A stretch of DNA of 64,000 nt from Glutamicibacter ardleyensis (GTDB taxonomy: Bacteria; Actinomycetota; Actinomycetes; Actinomycetales; Micrococcaceae): positions 145,773 to 209,772 of the forward strand of contig NZ_BMKX01000007.1 in NCBI RefSeq assembly GCF_014644555.1. The letters run 5' to 3'. Position numbers and translations under genes: made by a program. Below are positions 42,948-51,849 of the stretch, in pieces (the first letter of the stretch is position 1; every line of letters begins with the position of its first letter). The notes under the pieces were generated by a model that was given only the letters and a program-made list of their open reading frames with translations, was not told where the DNA came from and did no database searches.

Positions 42948-42994
42948 ACCAAACTTTACAGACAAGGGAGCTTTACAGTCAAGCGACCTTTACA
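42948..42994. promoter_or_regulatory. Three CTTTACA boxes at 17-bp spacing, probable Xre operator
   Basis: CTTTACA at 42954-42960, 42971-42977 and 42988-42994 (TGTAAAG on the gene strand), exactly 17 bp apart. Bases between the first two also agree (G-x-C-A-A-G-x-G-A). A TGTAAA at 42943-42948 makes an inverted pair with the first box. They fill the promoter region of the membrane protein/Xre operon. A TTGACT at -35 position lies between the second and third boxes on the minus strand. Confidence 0.6.
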
Positions 42995-43003
42995 AAGAAG
43001 TTT

Positions 43004-43042
43004 AAAAACCAGCGGCGCCGTGCTTTCGCATGGCGCCGCTGG
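43004..43042 (-). terminator. Terminator of the pst operon
   Basis: CCAGCGGCGCC (43009-43019) pairs with GGCGCCGCTGG (43032-43042). On the minus strand TTTTTAAA follows. A second stem, CCGCCCC/GGGGCGG (43092-43098/43108-43114), lies just after the pstB stop. Confidence 0.8.
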
Positions 43043-43126
43043 CGGTGATCCCCTCCAGGATCCCCGGAAGACCCCCCTTCCGGTTCGTCTACCGCCCCAT
43101 CGCAATAGGGGCGGCATCCGAAATCT

Positions 43127-43906
43127 TTATCCGAAGCGTCCTGAGACGTAATCTTCGGTGGCCTTCTGCTCCGGGTTGGAGAAGATGGCTGCGGTGTCGT
43201 TGTACTCGATGAGCTTGCCTGGCTTGCCGGTGCCGGCAATGTTGAAGAACGCGGTCTTATCGGACACGCGTGCGGCTTGCTGCATATTGTGAGTCACGAT
43301 CACCACGGTGTAGTCGCTCTTAAGCTCGTTGATCAAGTCTTCGATGGCAAGTGTGGAGATTGGGTCCAGGGCCGAGCACGGCTCATCCATCAAGATGACG
43401 TCCGGCTTCACCGCAATGGTGCGGGCGATGCACAGGCGCTGCTGCTGGCCGCCGGAAAGGCCCGAGCCTGGCTTATCCAGGCGGTCCTTAACTTCATTCC
43501 ACAGGTTTGCACCGCGCAAGGACTTCTCCACTAGGGAGTCGGCATCCGAGCGGGAGATCTTTTTACCGTTGAGCTTCACACCCGCCAGCACGTTGTCCTT
43601 GATGGACATGGTGGGGAACGGGTTCGGACGCTGGAAAACCATGCCAATCTGGCTACGCACGGTCACCGGGTCAACGCCCGGACCATACAGGTCATCCCCG
43701 TCCAGCAATACTTCACCCTCGACGCGGCCGCCGGGGATCACTTCGTGCATCCGGTTCAGCGTGCGCAGGAAGGTGGACTTGCCGCAGCCCGAGGGGCCGA
43801 TGAATGCGGTGACCGACTTTGGTTCGATGTTGATCGAGATATCTTCAACGGCGAGGAACTTGGAGTAGTAGACGTTCAGCGCGTTGACGTCAATGCGTTT
43901 TGCCAT
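43127..43906 (-). CDS. pstB: Phosphate ABC transporter ATP-binding protein
   Basis: A 259-residue ATPase: Walker [32 protein letters not shown], signature LSGGQQQRL, Walker [14 protein letters not shown], and the H-loop VTHNMQQA. It powers the high-affinity phosphate importer PstSCAB. Last gene of the operon, 48 bp behind pstA, followed by two hairpins. No phoU gene follows in the window. Confidence 0.96.
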   Translation of the reverse strand: MAKRIDVNALNVYYSKFLAVEDISINIEPKSVTAFIGPSGCGKSTFLRTLNRMHEVIPGGRVEGEVLLDGDDLYGPGVDPVTVRSQIGMVFQRPNPFPTMSIKDNVLAGVKLNGKKISRSDADSLVEKSLRGANLWNEVKDRLDKPGSGLSGGQQQRLCIARTIAVKPDVILMDEPCSALDPISTLAIEDLINELKSDYTVVIVTHNMQQAARVSDKTAFFNIAGTGKPGKLIEYNDTAAIFSNPEQKATEDYVSGRFG

Positions 43907-43954
43907 GGTGTATTCCTTGGAAATCTAGTGTGGATAAGTGCCGGAGCCTTAGGC

Positions 43955-45088
43955 TCAACGGCCCTTCTTCGGGGCGAACAGCGAAGCGATCAAGCGGGCA
44001 CCGAGGTTCAGTGCCATCACCATCAGGATCAGCAGCAGGGCCGCAGCCCATGCGCGCTGTACCGACGGGTCAATATTTGTCGGGCTGGTCGGAGTGAGAA
44101 TCTGGTAGTAGATAAAGGTCGGCAGCGTGGACATCCAGTTTGCGAACACGTTCGTGTTGATCTGGCTTGCGATACCGGCGGTCACCAGAATTGGCGCGGT
44201 TTCACCGATCACACGGGCAATCGCCAAGGTGACACCCGAAGCGATACCGGAGATCGCGGTCGGGATGACTACCTTCAAAATGGTGCGCCAGCGGCGCACG
44301 CCCAAGGCGTAGGCGGCCTCACGCAATTCGTTAGGAACAATCTTGAGCATTTCCTCGGTGGAACGCACCACCGTAGGAATCATCAGCACGCTCAACGCGA
44401 CCGCGGCGACGATACCCATGCGGGCGTTAGGACCAAGGATCAACCCGAAGAAGGCGGCGGCAAACAAACCGGCAACGATGGATGGGATACCCGTCATTAC
44501 GTCTACGAAGAAGGTGATCGCCTTGGACAGCGGACCGTTCTTACCGTATTCGACCAGGTAGATCGCGGTGAGCATGCCCACCGGAACCGAGATGACCGTA
44601 GCCCAGAGGGTAATCAGCAACGTGCCCATCAGCGCGTGGTAGGCGCCGCCGAGAACCGGGGTTCCATCGGCTACGGTCTGATTATCAACCGCACCGGTCA
44701 CCCCGTTCATGGAAGTGAACAGGAAGTGACTGCTCATTCCCGGTAGTCCCTTTTCCAGCACCGTGTACAGTACCGAGGCCAGCGGGATCAGCGCCAACAA
44801 GAAGGAGCCGTAGATCAGGTAGGTCCACATCGCGTTGCGCCCTTGGCGCTTGCCCTCAACCGCCGAGGTCAGCACGGTCGCGGCGATAACAAAAAGTACC
44901 GCAGAGTAAATCGCGAAGGTTGCCACACTGAACCCGGTCAGCGTGGATAGCGCCGCACCGATGATAATCGCACCGGCAGCGGTAGCTGGCACGGCCCAAC
45001 GTGGAAGCTTGCCCTTGGACAAGGAGTTGCGTTTGCGGCTTGGCGGGGTCGGCGTGGCCGAGTGCTTATTGCTAGTCATGACACTCAT
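43955..45088 (-). CDS. pstA: Phosphate ABC transporter permease PstA
   Basis: A 377-residue permease with six core membrane segments plus a long polar N-terminus. TMTGIPSIVAGLFAAAFFG-like text appears as VDVMTGIPSIVAGLF, and the EAA loop as ELREAAYALGVRRWRTILKVVIPTAISG. Its ATG overlaps the pstC stop by one base (TGATG). It forms the membrane channel with PstC. Confidence 0.93.
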   Translation of the reverse strand: MSVMTSNKHSATPTPPSRKRNSLSKGKLPRWAVPATAAGAIIIGAALSTLTGFSVATFAIYSAVLFVIAATVLTSAVEGKRQGRNAMWTYLIYGSFLLALIPLASVLYTVLEKGLPGMSSHFLFTSMNGVTGAVDNQTVADGTPVLGGAYHALMGTLLITLWATVISVPVGMLTAIYLVEYGKNGPLSKAITFFVDVMTGIPSIVAGLFAAAFFGLILGPNARMGIVAAVALSVLMIPTVVRSTEEMLKIVPNELREAAYALGVRRWRTILKVVIPTAISGIASGVTLAIARVIGETAPILVTAGIASQINTNVFANWMSTLPTFIYYQILTPTSPTNIDPSVQRAWAAALLLILMVMALNLGARLIASLFAPKKGR

Positions 45089-46023
45089 CAGTTAGCTCCC
45101 GAGAATTCCTTGTGGCGGGCGATGATGCCACGGGCGATCATGTTCACGATCAGCGTGATCATGAACAGCACCAGGCCGGCGGCGATCAGTTCTGCCAGAC
45201 GCAACCCGAATGCCTCGGGGAAGTTCAGCGCGATTTCCGCGGCGATTGTCTGGTTGCCGGATTTGATCAATGATGGGATCAGGTTGCCGGTGGACAGCAC
45301 CAGAGCCACTGCCATGGTTTCACCCAGTGCACGGCCCAGACCCAGCATGACCGCCGAGATGATGCCCGGACGCGCAAAGGGGATAACCGCCATAGCGATC
45401 ATTTCCCAGCGCGTAGCACCCAACGCCAGCGCGGCTTCCTCATGGAGCTTAGGGGTTTGCAAGAATATTTCACGGCTCAGCGAGGTGATGATCGGCAAGA
45501 CCATCACCGCGAGCACAATGCCTGCGGTAAACATGGTTTTACCGGTCTGCGAGGCAGGACCGGCGAAGATTGGGATGAAGCCCAGGTTTGCTGCCAACCA
45601 TTCAAAGATTGGAACCAGCGCCGGGGCGAGCACCATATAACCCCACGCGCCGTAGATCACCGAAGGGATCGCGGCTAGCAGGTCGATGACGTAGCCCAGT
45701 GGGCCGGCGACCTTACGTGGAGCAAAGTGCGAAATAAACAGGGCCACACCGATACCTACCGGGGTGGCAATCAGGAGCGCGATCGCCGCAGCGATCACGG
45801 TACCGATAACAATCGGCCAGATGTAGGCGAAGAAGCCTTCGCCGCCGGAAATGTCGGCCGGGTCGGCGACAAACGTCGGCAGGGCCTGGATGAGCAAGAA
45901 GATCGCAACGGCGAACAGCGTGACTAGGATCAGCACGCCGGCAGCCAATGCGGTGCCGGAGAAGATCTTGTCGCCCGCTTGACCCGAGGTCGATGACTTG
46001 CTCTTCAAAGCATTAGTCGTCAT
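45088..46023 (-). CDS. pstC: Phosphate ABC transporter permease PstC
   Basis: A 311-residue permease: LIQALPTFVADPADISGGEGFFAYIWPIVIGTVIAA, LLAAIPSVIYGAWGYMVLAP, and the EAA loop KLHEEAALALGATRWEMIAMAVIPFARPG. Overlaps pstA. A 107-bp gap with a stem-loop separates it from pstS. Confidence 0.94.
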   Translation of the reverse strand: MTTNALKSKSSTSGQAGDKIFSGTALAAGVLILVTLFAVAIFLLIQALPTFVADPADISGGEGFFAYIWPIVIGTVIAAAIALLIATPVGIGVALFISHFAPRKVAGPLGYVIDLLAAIPSVIYGAWGYMVLAPALVPIFEWLAANLGFIPIFAGPASQTGKTMFTAGIVLAVMVLPIITSLSREIFLQTPKLHEEAALALGATRWEMIAMAVIPFARPGIISAVMLGLGRALGETMAVALVLSTGNLIPSLIKSGNQTIAAEIALNFPEAFGLRLAELIAAGLVLFMITLIVNMIARGIIARHKEFSGAN

Positions 46024-46088
46024 GGCAGGAGCCTTTACAAGGAGGGGGTTACGACTGCGAGGTCGTGGGGGTGGAGGGGGTTTTGCGA

Positions 46089-46111
46089 GGGCGGATCATT
46101 TTAATCCGCCC
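46089..46111 (-). terminator. Stem-loop between pstS and pstC
   Basis: GGGCGGAT (46089-46096) pairs with ATCCGCCC (46104-46111). No T-run follows on the minus strand. It is probably a partial terminator or stability element that makes more PstS than permease. Confidence 0.6.
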
Positions 46112-46130
46112 ACGCGGTCATGCTTGGATA

Positions 46131-47246
46131 CTACTTGGCTACGGTGATGCCGTCGATCGACTTGGCAGCCTTCTCGGAAATTGCGGCCGAGATTGGGGCG
46201 TTGCCGGCAGAATCCTGCGCGGTCTTCTGGCCTGCGTCGGAGATGACGTAGTTGCCGAAGGCCTTGACCAGGTCAACGGTTGCCTGATCCTTGTAGGAGC
46301 TGCAGAAGATGTGGTACGAAACCAGCACGATTGGGTAGGTGCCAGCCTCGGTGGTGTCACGCTCAAGGTCCAGCGCCAGATCGTTCTCGGCCGCGTCCTT
46401 GACCGGGGTTGCGGTTTCTAGAGCCTTGGCTGCTGCCTCGGCCGAGATCTTGGTGTATTCCTCGCCGACCTTGACGTTCACGGTGGACAGCTTGCCCACT
46501 GCGGAGAAGTCAGCGTAGGTGATGGCGCCGTCGGTGGAGGTGGTGGTGGAGACCACGCCGGAGGTGCCCTTAGCGTTTTCCGACTGGATGTCGCTTGGCC
46601 AGTCACCGGAAACATCGTAGTCCCAGACGTCGCCAGCTGCTGCCTTCAGGTATTCAACAAAGTTCTCGGTGGTGCCGGACTCGTCGTTGCGGTGTACCAC
46701 GGTGATCGCGGTGTCTGGCAGTTCCACATCTGGGTTCTGGCTGGCGATAGCCTCATCGTTCCACTTGGTGATTTCTTTCTTGAACACCTTGGCGATGGTT
46801 GCTGCGTCCATGTTGATTTCTTCGACGCCTTCAAGGTTGAAGGCAATCGCGATCGGGGAGACGTAGGCAGGAATGTTGAATGCACCCTCTGGGCCGCAAA
46901 CTTCCTTAGCCTTTTCGGCTTCTTCTGGCTTCAGGTAAGCGTCCGAACCGGCGAACTGTGCGCCGCCTGCCAGGAATGCTTCGCGGCCAGCGCCGGAACC
47001 ATCTGGCGAGTACTGCACGTTGGCGTCCGCGTTCTCAGCCTTGAAGCCGGTAATCCAGGCTTCCATTGCCGAGTTCTGGCTGGAAGCGCCGATGCCGGTT
47101 AGCGTGCCGGTGACGCCGGATGCAGCCGAGCTGCTGGCCGACTCCGAGCCGGCGGCTGCGGTTGGGTTATCTGATCCACAGGCGGTCAGTGCGAGCGCGG
47201 CGACGGAAAGAACTGCAGCAGCGCTGCCAAAACGATTGAGCTTCAC
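46131..47246 (-). CDS. pstS: Phosphate-binding lipoprotein PstS
   Basis: A 371-residue secreted lipoprotein. The signal peptide ends in a lipobox LTAC followed by GSDNPTAAAGSES. The phosphate-binding body has GIGASSQNSAMEAWITGF, SPDGSGAGREAFLAGGAQFAGSDA and VHRNDESGTTENFVEYL. The start is GTG 47246, with GGGGAG upstream; the frame is open to 47345 but those codons cover the promoter. First gene of pstSCAB, behind PHO boxes. Confidence 0.95.
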   Translation of the reverse strand: MKLNRFGSAAAVLSVAALALTACGSDNPTAAAGSESASSSAASGVTGTLTGIGASSQNSAMEAWITGFKAENADANVQYSPDGSGAGREAFLAGGAQFAGSDAYLKPEEAEKAKEVCGPEGAFNIPAYVSPIAIAFNLEGVEEINMDAATIAKVFKKEITKWNDEAIASQNPDVELPDTAITVVHRNDESGTTENFVEYLKAAAGDVWDYDVSGDWPSDIQSENAKGTSGVVSTTTSTDGAITYADFSAVGKLSTVNVKVGEEYTKISAEAAAKALETATPVKDAAENDLALDLERDTTEAGTYPIVLVSYHIFCSSYKDQATVDLVKAFGNYVISDAGQKTAQDSAGNAPISAAISEKAAKSIDGITVAK

Positions 47247-47342
47247 GAGTATTACTCCCCATTTATAGATGATCTGAGTGTGACCAACAGCGGACATCTG
47301 CCACGCTTCGTATACGACGTTAAACGCCGTAGGTAACCAGAT

Positions 47343-47371
47343 CACCCAGCCAAGGTGAACGGAAGGTTAAC
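47343..47371 (-). promoter_or_regulatory. PHO boxes of the pst operon
   Basis: On the minus strand GTTAACC (47365-47371) and GTTCACC (47354-47360) are 11 bp apart, each followed by TT. This is the direct repeat bound by actinobacterial PhoP. A weaker third copy CTGGGTG follows at 47343-47349. Confidence 0.75.
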
Positions 47372-47502
47372 AACCCACACAATCTCACGTGAGCTCGATC
47401 ACCTGGTTTATTTCTGGAGTTTTTTGGCGCCCGCATCACAAATGGGCGCAACATCGCCGACGCGAGGCTCGCTCTTGGAGCGTGTCATGGAACACTAGTG
47501 AC

Positions 47503-48633
47503 ATGTCCCAAGCAGGAATAGCGCAGCGCGCGTGGAAGTTTCTGAGCCAACGCAACCGCTCCGGACTGGTGCGCACCCGAAACTCACTACCGCGCATCTC
47601 GCGCATGACACTGGGCGCAATAGGCGCATTCTGGATCGCTTCGGCCATCTGGGGACATACCGACCCGATCTTTGCCGCCACCAGCGCGCTGGTATCTCTA
47701 GGCTTCGGATCGGCGACCACCACCCGCCGCACCGCAGAGGTCGCACTAGGCTGCACCCTGGGCGTAGCCCTGGGCGACATGCTGATGCACTGGTGGGGGC
47801 AGGGCATTTGGCAGGCAGCCGCGGTGATGTCGCTGTCTCTGGTGGTAGCCCGCTATCTGGATTCTGGCGCAATTTTCTCGACTCAACTCGGCATGCAGTC
47901 GGCGCTTGTTGTTTTGCTGCCGATTAGTGCCGACGGACCTTTTGCCCGTTCCATTGACGCGATGACCGGCTCGCTGCTGGCGTTGCTCATCGTGATCCTG
48001 TGGCCCAGCGACCCACGGCGCACCCCGGTGGGCGGCCTCTCTGATCTACTCAAGGAGTTATCCGAGGTGATGATCGAATGCTCCTGGGCGGTCCGCGACG
48101 ATGACCACCGCGCAGCATTCCACGCACTGATCAAGGCTCGCGCCACCCAACGCCATCTCGATTCCCTTCCCGGAGCCTTCCGCACGGCCCGCGAAGTCGC
48201 AACGCTCTCCCCTACCGGACGCAGACATCGCCACGAGTTAAGCCGGTTATCCTCACGCTTTGAACACTTTGATCGTGCCACCCGTAACTGTCGGGTTTTT
48301 GCACGCCGGCTGGCCTCGGTGCTGAGTAATAGCGCGCTGACCGAGCAGGGCGCGCAAAGCCTGGCACCACTGCTGCGTGACGTATCCGAAGCGGTAAATA
48401 CGATGGCCCATTCGGTGCGCGAACCTACCGTGGCCGGACAAAGAAAATTTGAGAAAGCCGCCAGGCACCAGCTCGAAGCGGTAGCGGCCCAACTTGACCC
48501 GCGTGAACTTGGCGTCGAAGGGTTGCAAGGTGAAGGCCTGGTCTTGCTGCTTCGCCCGATGGTTGTCGACCTATTGCAGGCCGCCGGCCGAGATCACGAA
48601 GAAGCTGTGGGGCCACTGCCTCGCCTGAGCTGA
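47503..48633 (+). CDS. FUSC-family (aromatic acid exporter-like) membrane protein
   Basis: A 376-residue protein with about six hydrophobic segments in residues 30-170 (RMTLGAIGAFWIASAIWGHTDPIFAATSALVSLGFGSATTTRR, VALGCTLGVALGDMLMHWWG, GMQSALVVLLPI, SIDAMTGSLLALLIVILWPSDPRR) and a helical soluble C-terminal half. This is the FUSC half-length type related to AaeB and YgaE-like exporters. The ATG at 47503 is preferred; the earlier frame from 47389 begins in the pst promoter gap. No strong ribosome-binding site. Confidence 0.75.
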   Translation: MSQAGIAQRAWKFLSQRNRSGLVRTRNSLPRISRMTLGAIGAFWIASAIWGHTDPIFAATSALVSLGFGSATTTRRTAEVALGCTLGVALGDMLMHWWGQGIWQAAAVMSLSLVVARYLDSGAIFSTQLGMQSALVVLLPISADGPFARSIDAMTGSLLALLIVILWPSDPRRTPVGGLSDLLKELSEVMIECSWAVRDDDHRAAFHALIKARATQRHLDSLPGAFRTAREVATLSPTGRRHRHELSRLSSRFEHFDRATRNCRVFARRLASVLSNSALTEQGAQSLAPLLRDVSEAVNTMAHSVREPTVAGQRKFEKAARHQLEAVAAQLDPRELGVEGLQGEGLVLLLRPMVVDLLQAAGRDHEEAVGPLPRLS

Positions 48634-48663
48634 ATTGTCCGTTTAGCTAGATAACATTGAGCT

Positions 48664-50058
48664 ATGGCCAAGACCTCCACACGCAGTAAGCCTTCCGCAA
48701 GCTACAAATGCGCCGAATGTGGCTGGACAACGGTTAAATGGGTGGGCCGTTGCGGCGAATGCCAAGCTTGGGGTTCGGTCGACGAGGTTGGCGCTGTCAC
48801 CGCGCGCACCGCACCGGCCGCCAAGGTGGCACATATTGCCCAACCTATTGCGCAAATTGATGGTTCGGCAGCGGCATTCCGCACCAGCGGGGTCTCCGAG
48901 CTGGACCGCGTACTCGGTGGCGGGCTCGTCCCGGCCGCGGCGATCTTGCTAGCCGGGGAGCCCGGGGTAGGAAAATCCACCTTGCTGCTTGATGTAGCTG
49001 CAAAGGCGGCGGCAACCGGCCTGCGCGTACTTTATCTGACCGGCGAGGAATCCGCGGCGCAGGTTAAATCACGTGCCGAACGGATTAATGCGGTGGCAGA
49101 TAATCTGTACCTGGCCGCGGAAACCGACCTGTCGCTCGCACTGGGTCAGATTCGCGAAATTGACCCCCAGCTGCTGGTGTTAGATTCCGTGCAGACCTTC
49201 TCTTCGGCTGAAATCGACGGGTCCGCCGGCGGCGTGTCACAGGTGCGTGAGGTCGCAGCCTCAATTATTAATGCCGCAAAAACCCGTGCGATGACCACCA
49301 TTATGGTCGGTCACGTCACTAAGGAAGGCTCGGTTGCCGGACCGCGCCTGCTCGAACACCTAGTCGATGTGGTCTGCCAGTTCGACGGCGAGAAACACTC
49401 CCGACTACGCATCCTACGTGCGCTAAAAAACCGCTACGGTGCCACCGATGAGGTGGGCTGCTTTGATTTGAATGAAGATGGCATTCATTCACTGACCGAC
49501 CCTTCAAAGCTTTTTGTCACCCGCACCCGCAACCCGGTGCCAGGTACTTGCATTACCGTGACGCTGGAGGGCCGTCGCCCCTTGGTCGCCGAGGTGCAAA
49601 CCCTACTTTCACGCTCCAGCGCTCCGGCTCCGCGCCGCGCTACCAGCGGCTTAGACCCGGCGCGCGCGCAAATGGTGCTGGCGGTACTGCAGGCGCGAGC
49701 CCGCATGGACCTGTCCGCGATGGACTCCTACATCGCCACCGTCGGTGGGGTAAAAATTACCGAACCCGCAGCGGACCTTGCCTGCGCCCTAGCGATCGCC
49801 TCGTCAATGAACGATTTTCCGCTTCCCCAAGACTTTGTCGCATTCGGCGAGGTGGGGTTGGCCGGTGAGGTGCGCCAGGTGCCAGAAATTTCCCGACGAA
49901 TTACCGAGGCTGCACGGCTGGGATTCTCTTTTGCAATGGCACCTTCTACCCCAGAACCGCTAAAAAATATCCCGGACGGTATTCGCGTCTTTCAGGTCGA
50001 GTCGATCACCGAGGCACTAGACGTCGCCTTTACCCAGCGAAAGAATCCAACAGGATAA
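48664..50058 (+). CDS. radA: DNA repair protein RadA
   Basis: A 464-residue recombination helicase. The N-terminal C4 zinc finger has C16, C19, C30 and C33 (CAECG, RCGEC). Walker A is GEPGVGKST (about 98-106), the RadA motif KNRYG is near 255, and the C-terminal Lon-like domain has SAMDSYIATVGGVKITEPAADLA. It works in branch migration of recombination intermediates and, in bacteria with DisA, limits c-di-AMP synthesis. disA starts 33 bp later. Confidence 0.96.
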   Translation: MAKTSTRSKPSASYKCAECGWTTVKWVGRCGECQAWGSVDEVGAVTARTAPAAKVAHIAQPIAQIDGSAAAFRTSGVSELDRVLGGGLVPAAAILLAGEPGVGKSTLLLDVAAKAAATGLRVLYLTGEESAAQVKSRAERINAVADNLYLAAETDLSLALGQIREIDPQLLVLDSVQTFSSAEIDGSAGGVSQVREVAASIINAAKTRAMTTIMVGHVTKEGSVAGPRLLEHLVDVVCQFDGEKHSRLRILRALKNRYGATDEVGCFDLNEDGIHSLTDPSKLFVTRTRNPVPGTCITVTLEGRRPLVAEVQTLLSRSSAPAPRRATSGLDPARAQMVLAVLQARARMDLSAMDSYIATVGGVKITEPAADLACALAIASSMNDFPLPQDFVAFGEVGLAGEVRQVPEISRRITEAARLGFSFAMAPSTPEPLKNIPDGIRVFQVESITEALDVAFTQRKNPTG

Positions 50059-50091
50059 AATGGTGGTTGCTGCCCGCTGAAAGGACGCACG

Positions 50092-51165
50092 GTGAAACTG
50101 CACCCCACCCCCGCACTGTTAACCACTCTGGCCCGGATCGCACCGGGAACCGAACTAGCTCAAGGGCTTGAACGCATCCAGCGTGGACGTACCGGAGCGT
50201 TGATAGTTCTAGGTCACGATCGGGTAGTTGAATCCATCTGCTCCGGCGGTTTTCGGATTAACACCGAATACACCCCCACCCGGATTCGCGAACTAGCGAA
50301 GATGGACGGCGCAATTATTCTTGATGCAACGGGAAAACAGGTATTGCAAGCAGGGGTACAGCTCATGCCTGATGCTGCAATCGAAACCCAAGAATCCGGA
50401 ACCCGGCACCGCACCGCCGAGCGTGTGGCAGTACAGACCGGTTTCCCGGTCATCTCGGTCTCCCAATCGATGCATACCATCACGCTATATGCAGCCGGCG
50501 AGCGCCATGTGCTGGAAACTAGTGAGCGCCTGCTGGCGCGCGGTAACCAAGCGGTAGCCACCCTGGAGCGGTACCGGCACCGGTTGGACCAGGTCACCAG
50601 CGCCCTGTCTGCCGCGGAGATTGAAGATGTGGCCACGGTTCGTGAGGTCCTCGCGGTACTGCAACGCACTGAAATGTTACGCCGAACCAGCGAGGAGATC
50701 TCCCGGCATGTACTGGAACTAGGCGTAGACGGTCGCCTGCTCGCGGCCCAGCACGCGGAACTGCTCGCCGGCGTGCAGGCCGATAACCAGCTGATCCTGC
50801 GCGATTATTCAAATGCGGAGGGTGTGGAGCTGGATATTGACGCGGCGCTGAAGAAGCTCGCCGAGATCACCGACGCACAATTGGTCGAGCTGGAAGCGCT
50901 CACCAAGATCCTGTTCCCGAATTCGACCGTGAGCCAAGATGACCAACTCACCCCCAAGGGTTACCGGTTGCTCTCACAGATCCGCACGGTGCCCAAGGCT
51001 ATCGGCGAGCGGCTGGTGGCAGCCTTCGATAATTTGCAGCACCTGATGGCGGCGTCCACCACCTCGCTGATGGAAATCGAAGGCGTCGGTGAACAGCGCG
51101 CGCGTTCGATCCGCGAAGGTCTGGCCCGTATGGCCGAGTCCTCACTTTTGGACCGGTACATCTAG
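50092..51165 (+). CDS. disA: DNA-integrity scanning diadenylate cyclase DisA
   Basis: A 357-residue enzyme that makes c-di-AMP from two ATP. The DAC domain has the DGA motif (KMDGAIILD, 72-74) and the RHR motif (SGTRHRTAER, 105-107). A helical linker follows, then a C-terminal helix-hairpin-helix DNA-binding domain (LMEIEGVGEQRARSIREGL). It lies in the radA operon. Its stop shares CTAG with the converging gene. Confidence 0.96.
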   Translation: MKLHPTPALLTTLARIAPGTELAQGLERIQRGRTGALIVLGHDRVVESICSGGFRINTEYTPTRIRELAKMDGAIILDATGKQVLQAGVQLMPDAAIETQESGTRHRTAERVAVQTGFPVISVSQSMHTITLYAAGERHVLETSERLLARGNQAVATLERYRHRLDQVTSALSAAEIEDVATVREVLAVLQRTEMLRRTSEEISRHVLELGVDGRLLAAQHAELLAGVQADNQLILRDYSNAEGVELDIDAALKKLAEITDAQLVELEALTKILFPNSTVSQDDQLTPKGYRLLSQIRTVPKAIGERLVAAFDNLQHLMAASTTSLMEIEGVGEQRARSIREGLARMAESSLLDRYI

Positions 51166-51764
51166 TCCAGCTGGAAGGTCACCGGCTCCGAATTGTTTTC
51201 GCCTAAGGCTGCGGTGAATTTGTAGGTTCCCGGACGTGGTTTCACGTTGACTGACTTGCAGCCCGGGGCCGAGCGTTGACGGGACCAGGTGAAGCGGGCA
51301 GATTCTTTTTGTCCCGGCTTCATTTTCATTGCCACATCTTCACCATCGGTCAGACAGTCGAGTGTGGAGAAGATGCGGTCGTTGCCGCTGGTGATCAAGA
51401 ATTCTTGTTGGGTGGTACCCACGTTTAATTCGCACTCACGCTCTGAGCTGTTCTCAATGCCTAGGATCAGCACCGGTTGCTTATCGGTGGGGTACGAGCC
51501 GGTATCGGTGCTGGCGGTAATTTTTACCTCATCCGAAGAGCATTTGTCCCCCGTGTCCGGTGTAGCGGACTCATTAGGGCTTGGCGAAGTGCTCGGCACC
51601 GCTTGCGGTTTGTTCTCGACTGGCGTGCTGGCTCCAAGAATTCCGGCCAGCGCTACGCCGCCCCAAACCAGCAAGCCAACGATCGCTAAAGCGATCACGG
51701 CCACGGCAATGCGCCGGCGGCGATAAACGCTGGCCGCTGATTTTCCCCCCGATGCATTACTCAT
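51162..51764 (-). CDS. Membrane-anchored secreted protein of unknown function
   Basis: A 200-residue protein: a short basic cytoplasmic end (YRRRRIAVAV), one membrane segment (about residues 18-40), a Ser/Thr/Pro linker, and an outer domain with paired cysteines (DKCSSDEVKI, SERECELNVGT, STLDCLTDGED, GCKSVNVKPRPGTY). The domain looks like an immunoglobulin-type fold, common in actinobacterial cell-surface proteins near mutY. It has no recognised activity. Confidence 0.7.
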   Translation of the reverse strand: MSNASGGKSAASVYRRRRIAVAVIALAIVGLLVWGGVALAGILGASTPVENKPQAVPSTSPSPNESATPDTGDKCSSDEVKITASTDTGSYPTDKQPVLILGIENSSERECELNVGTTQQEFLITSGNDRIFSTLDCLTDGEDVAMKMKPGQKESARFTWSRQRSAPGCKSVNVKPRPGTYKFTAALGENNSEPVTFQLD

Positions 51765-51849
51765 GGCTTAAGGCTAGTTCATCGCTGAGCCTCAGCCCGG
51801 TAATGCCAGCCGATTCCACACCGTGAATCGGCTCGCTTAGAGTGGATAC

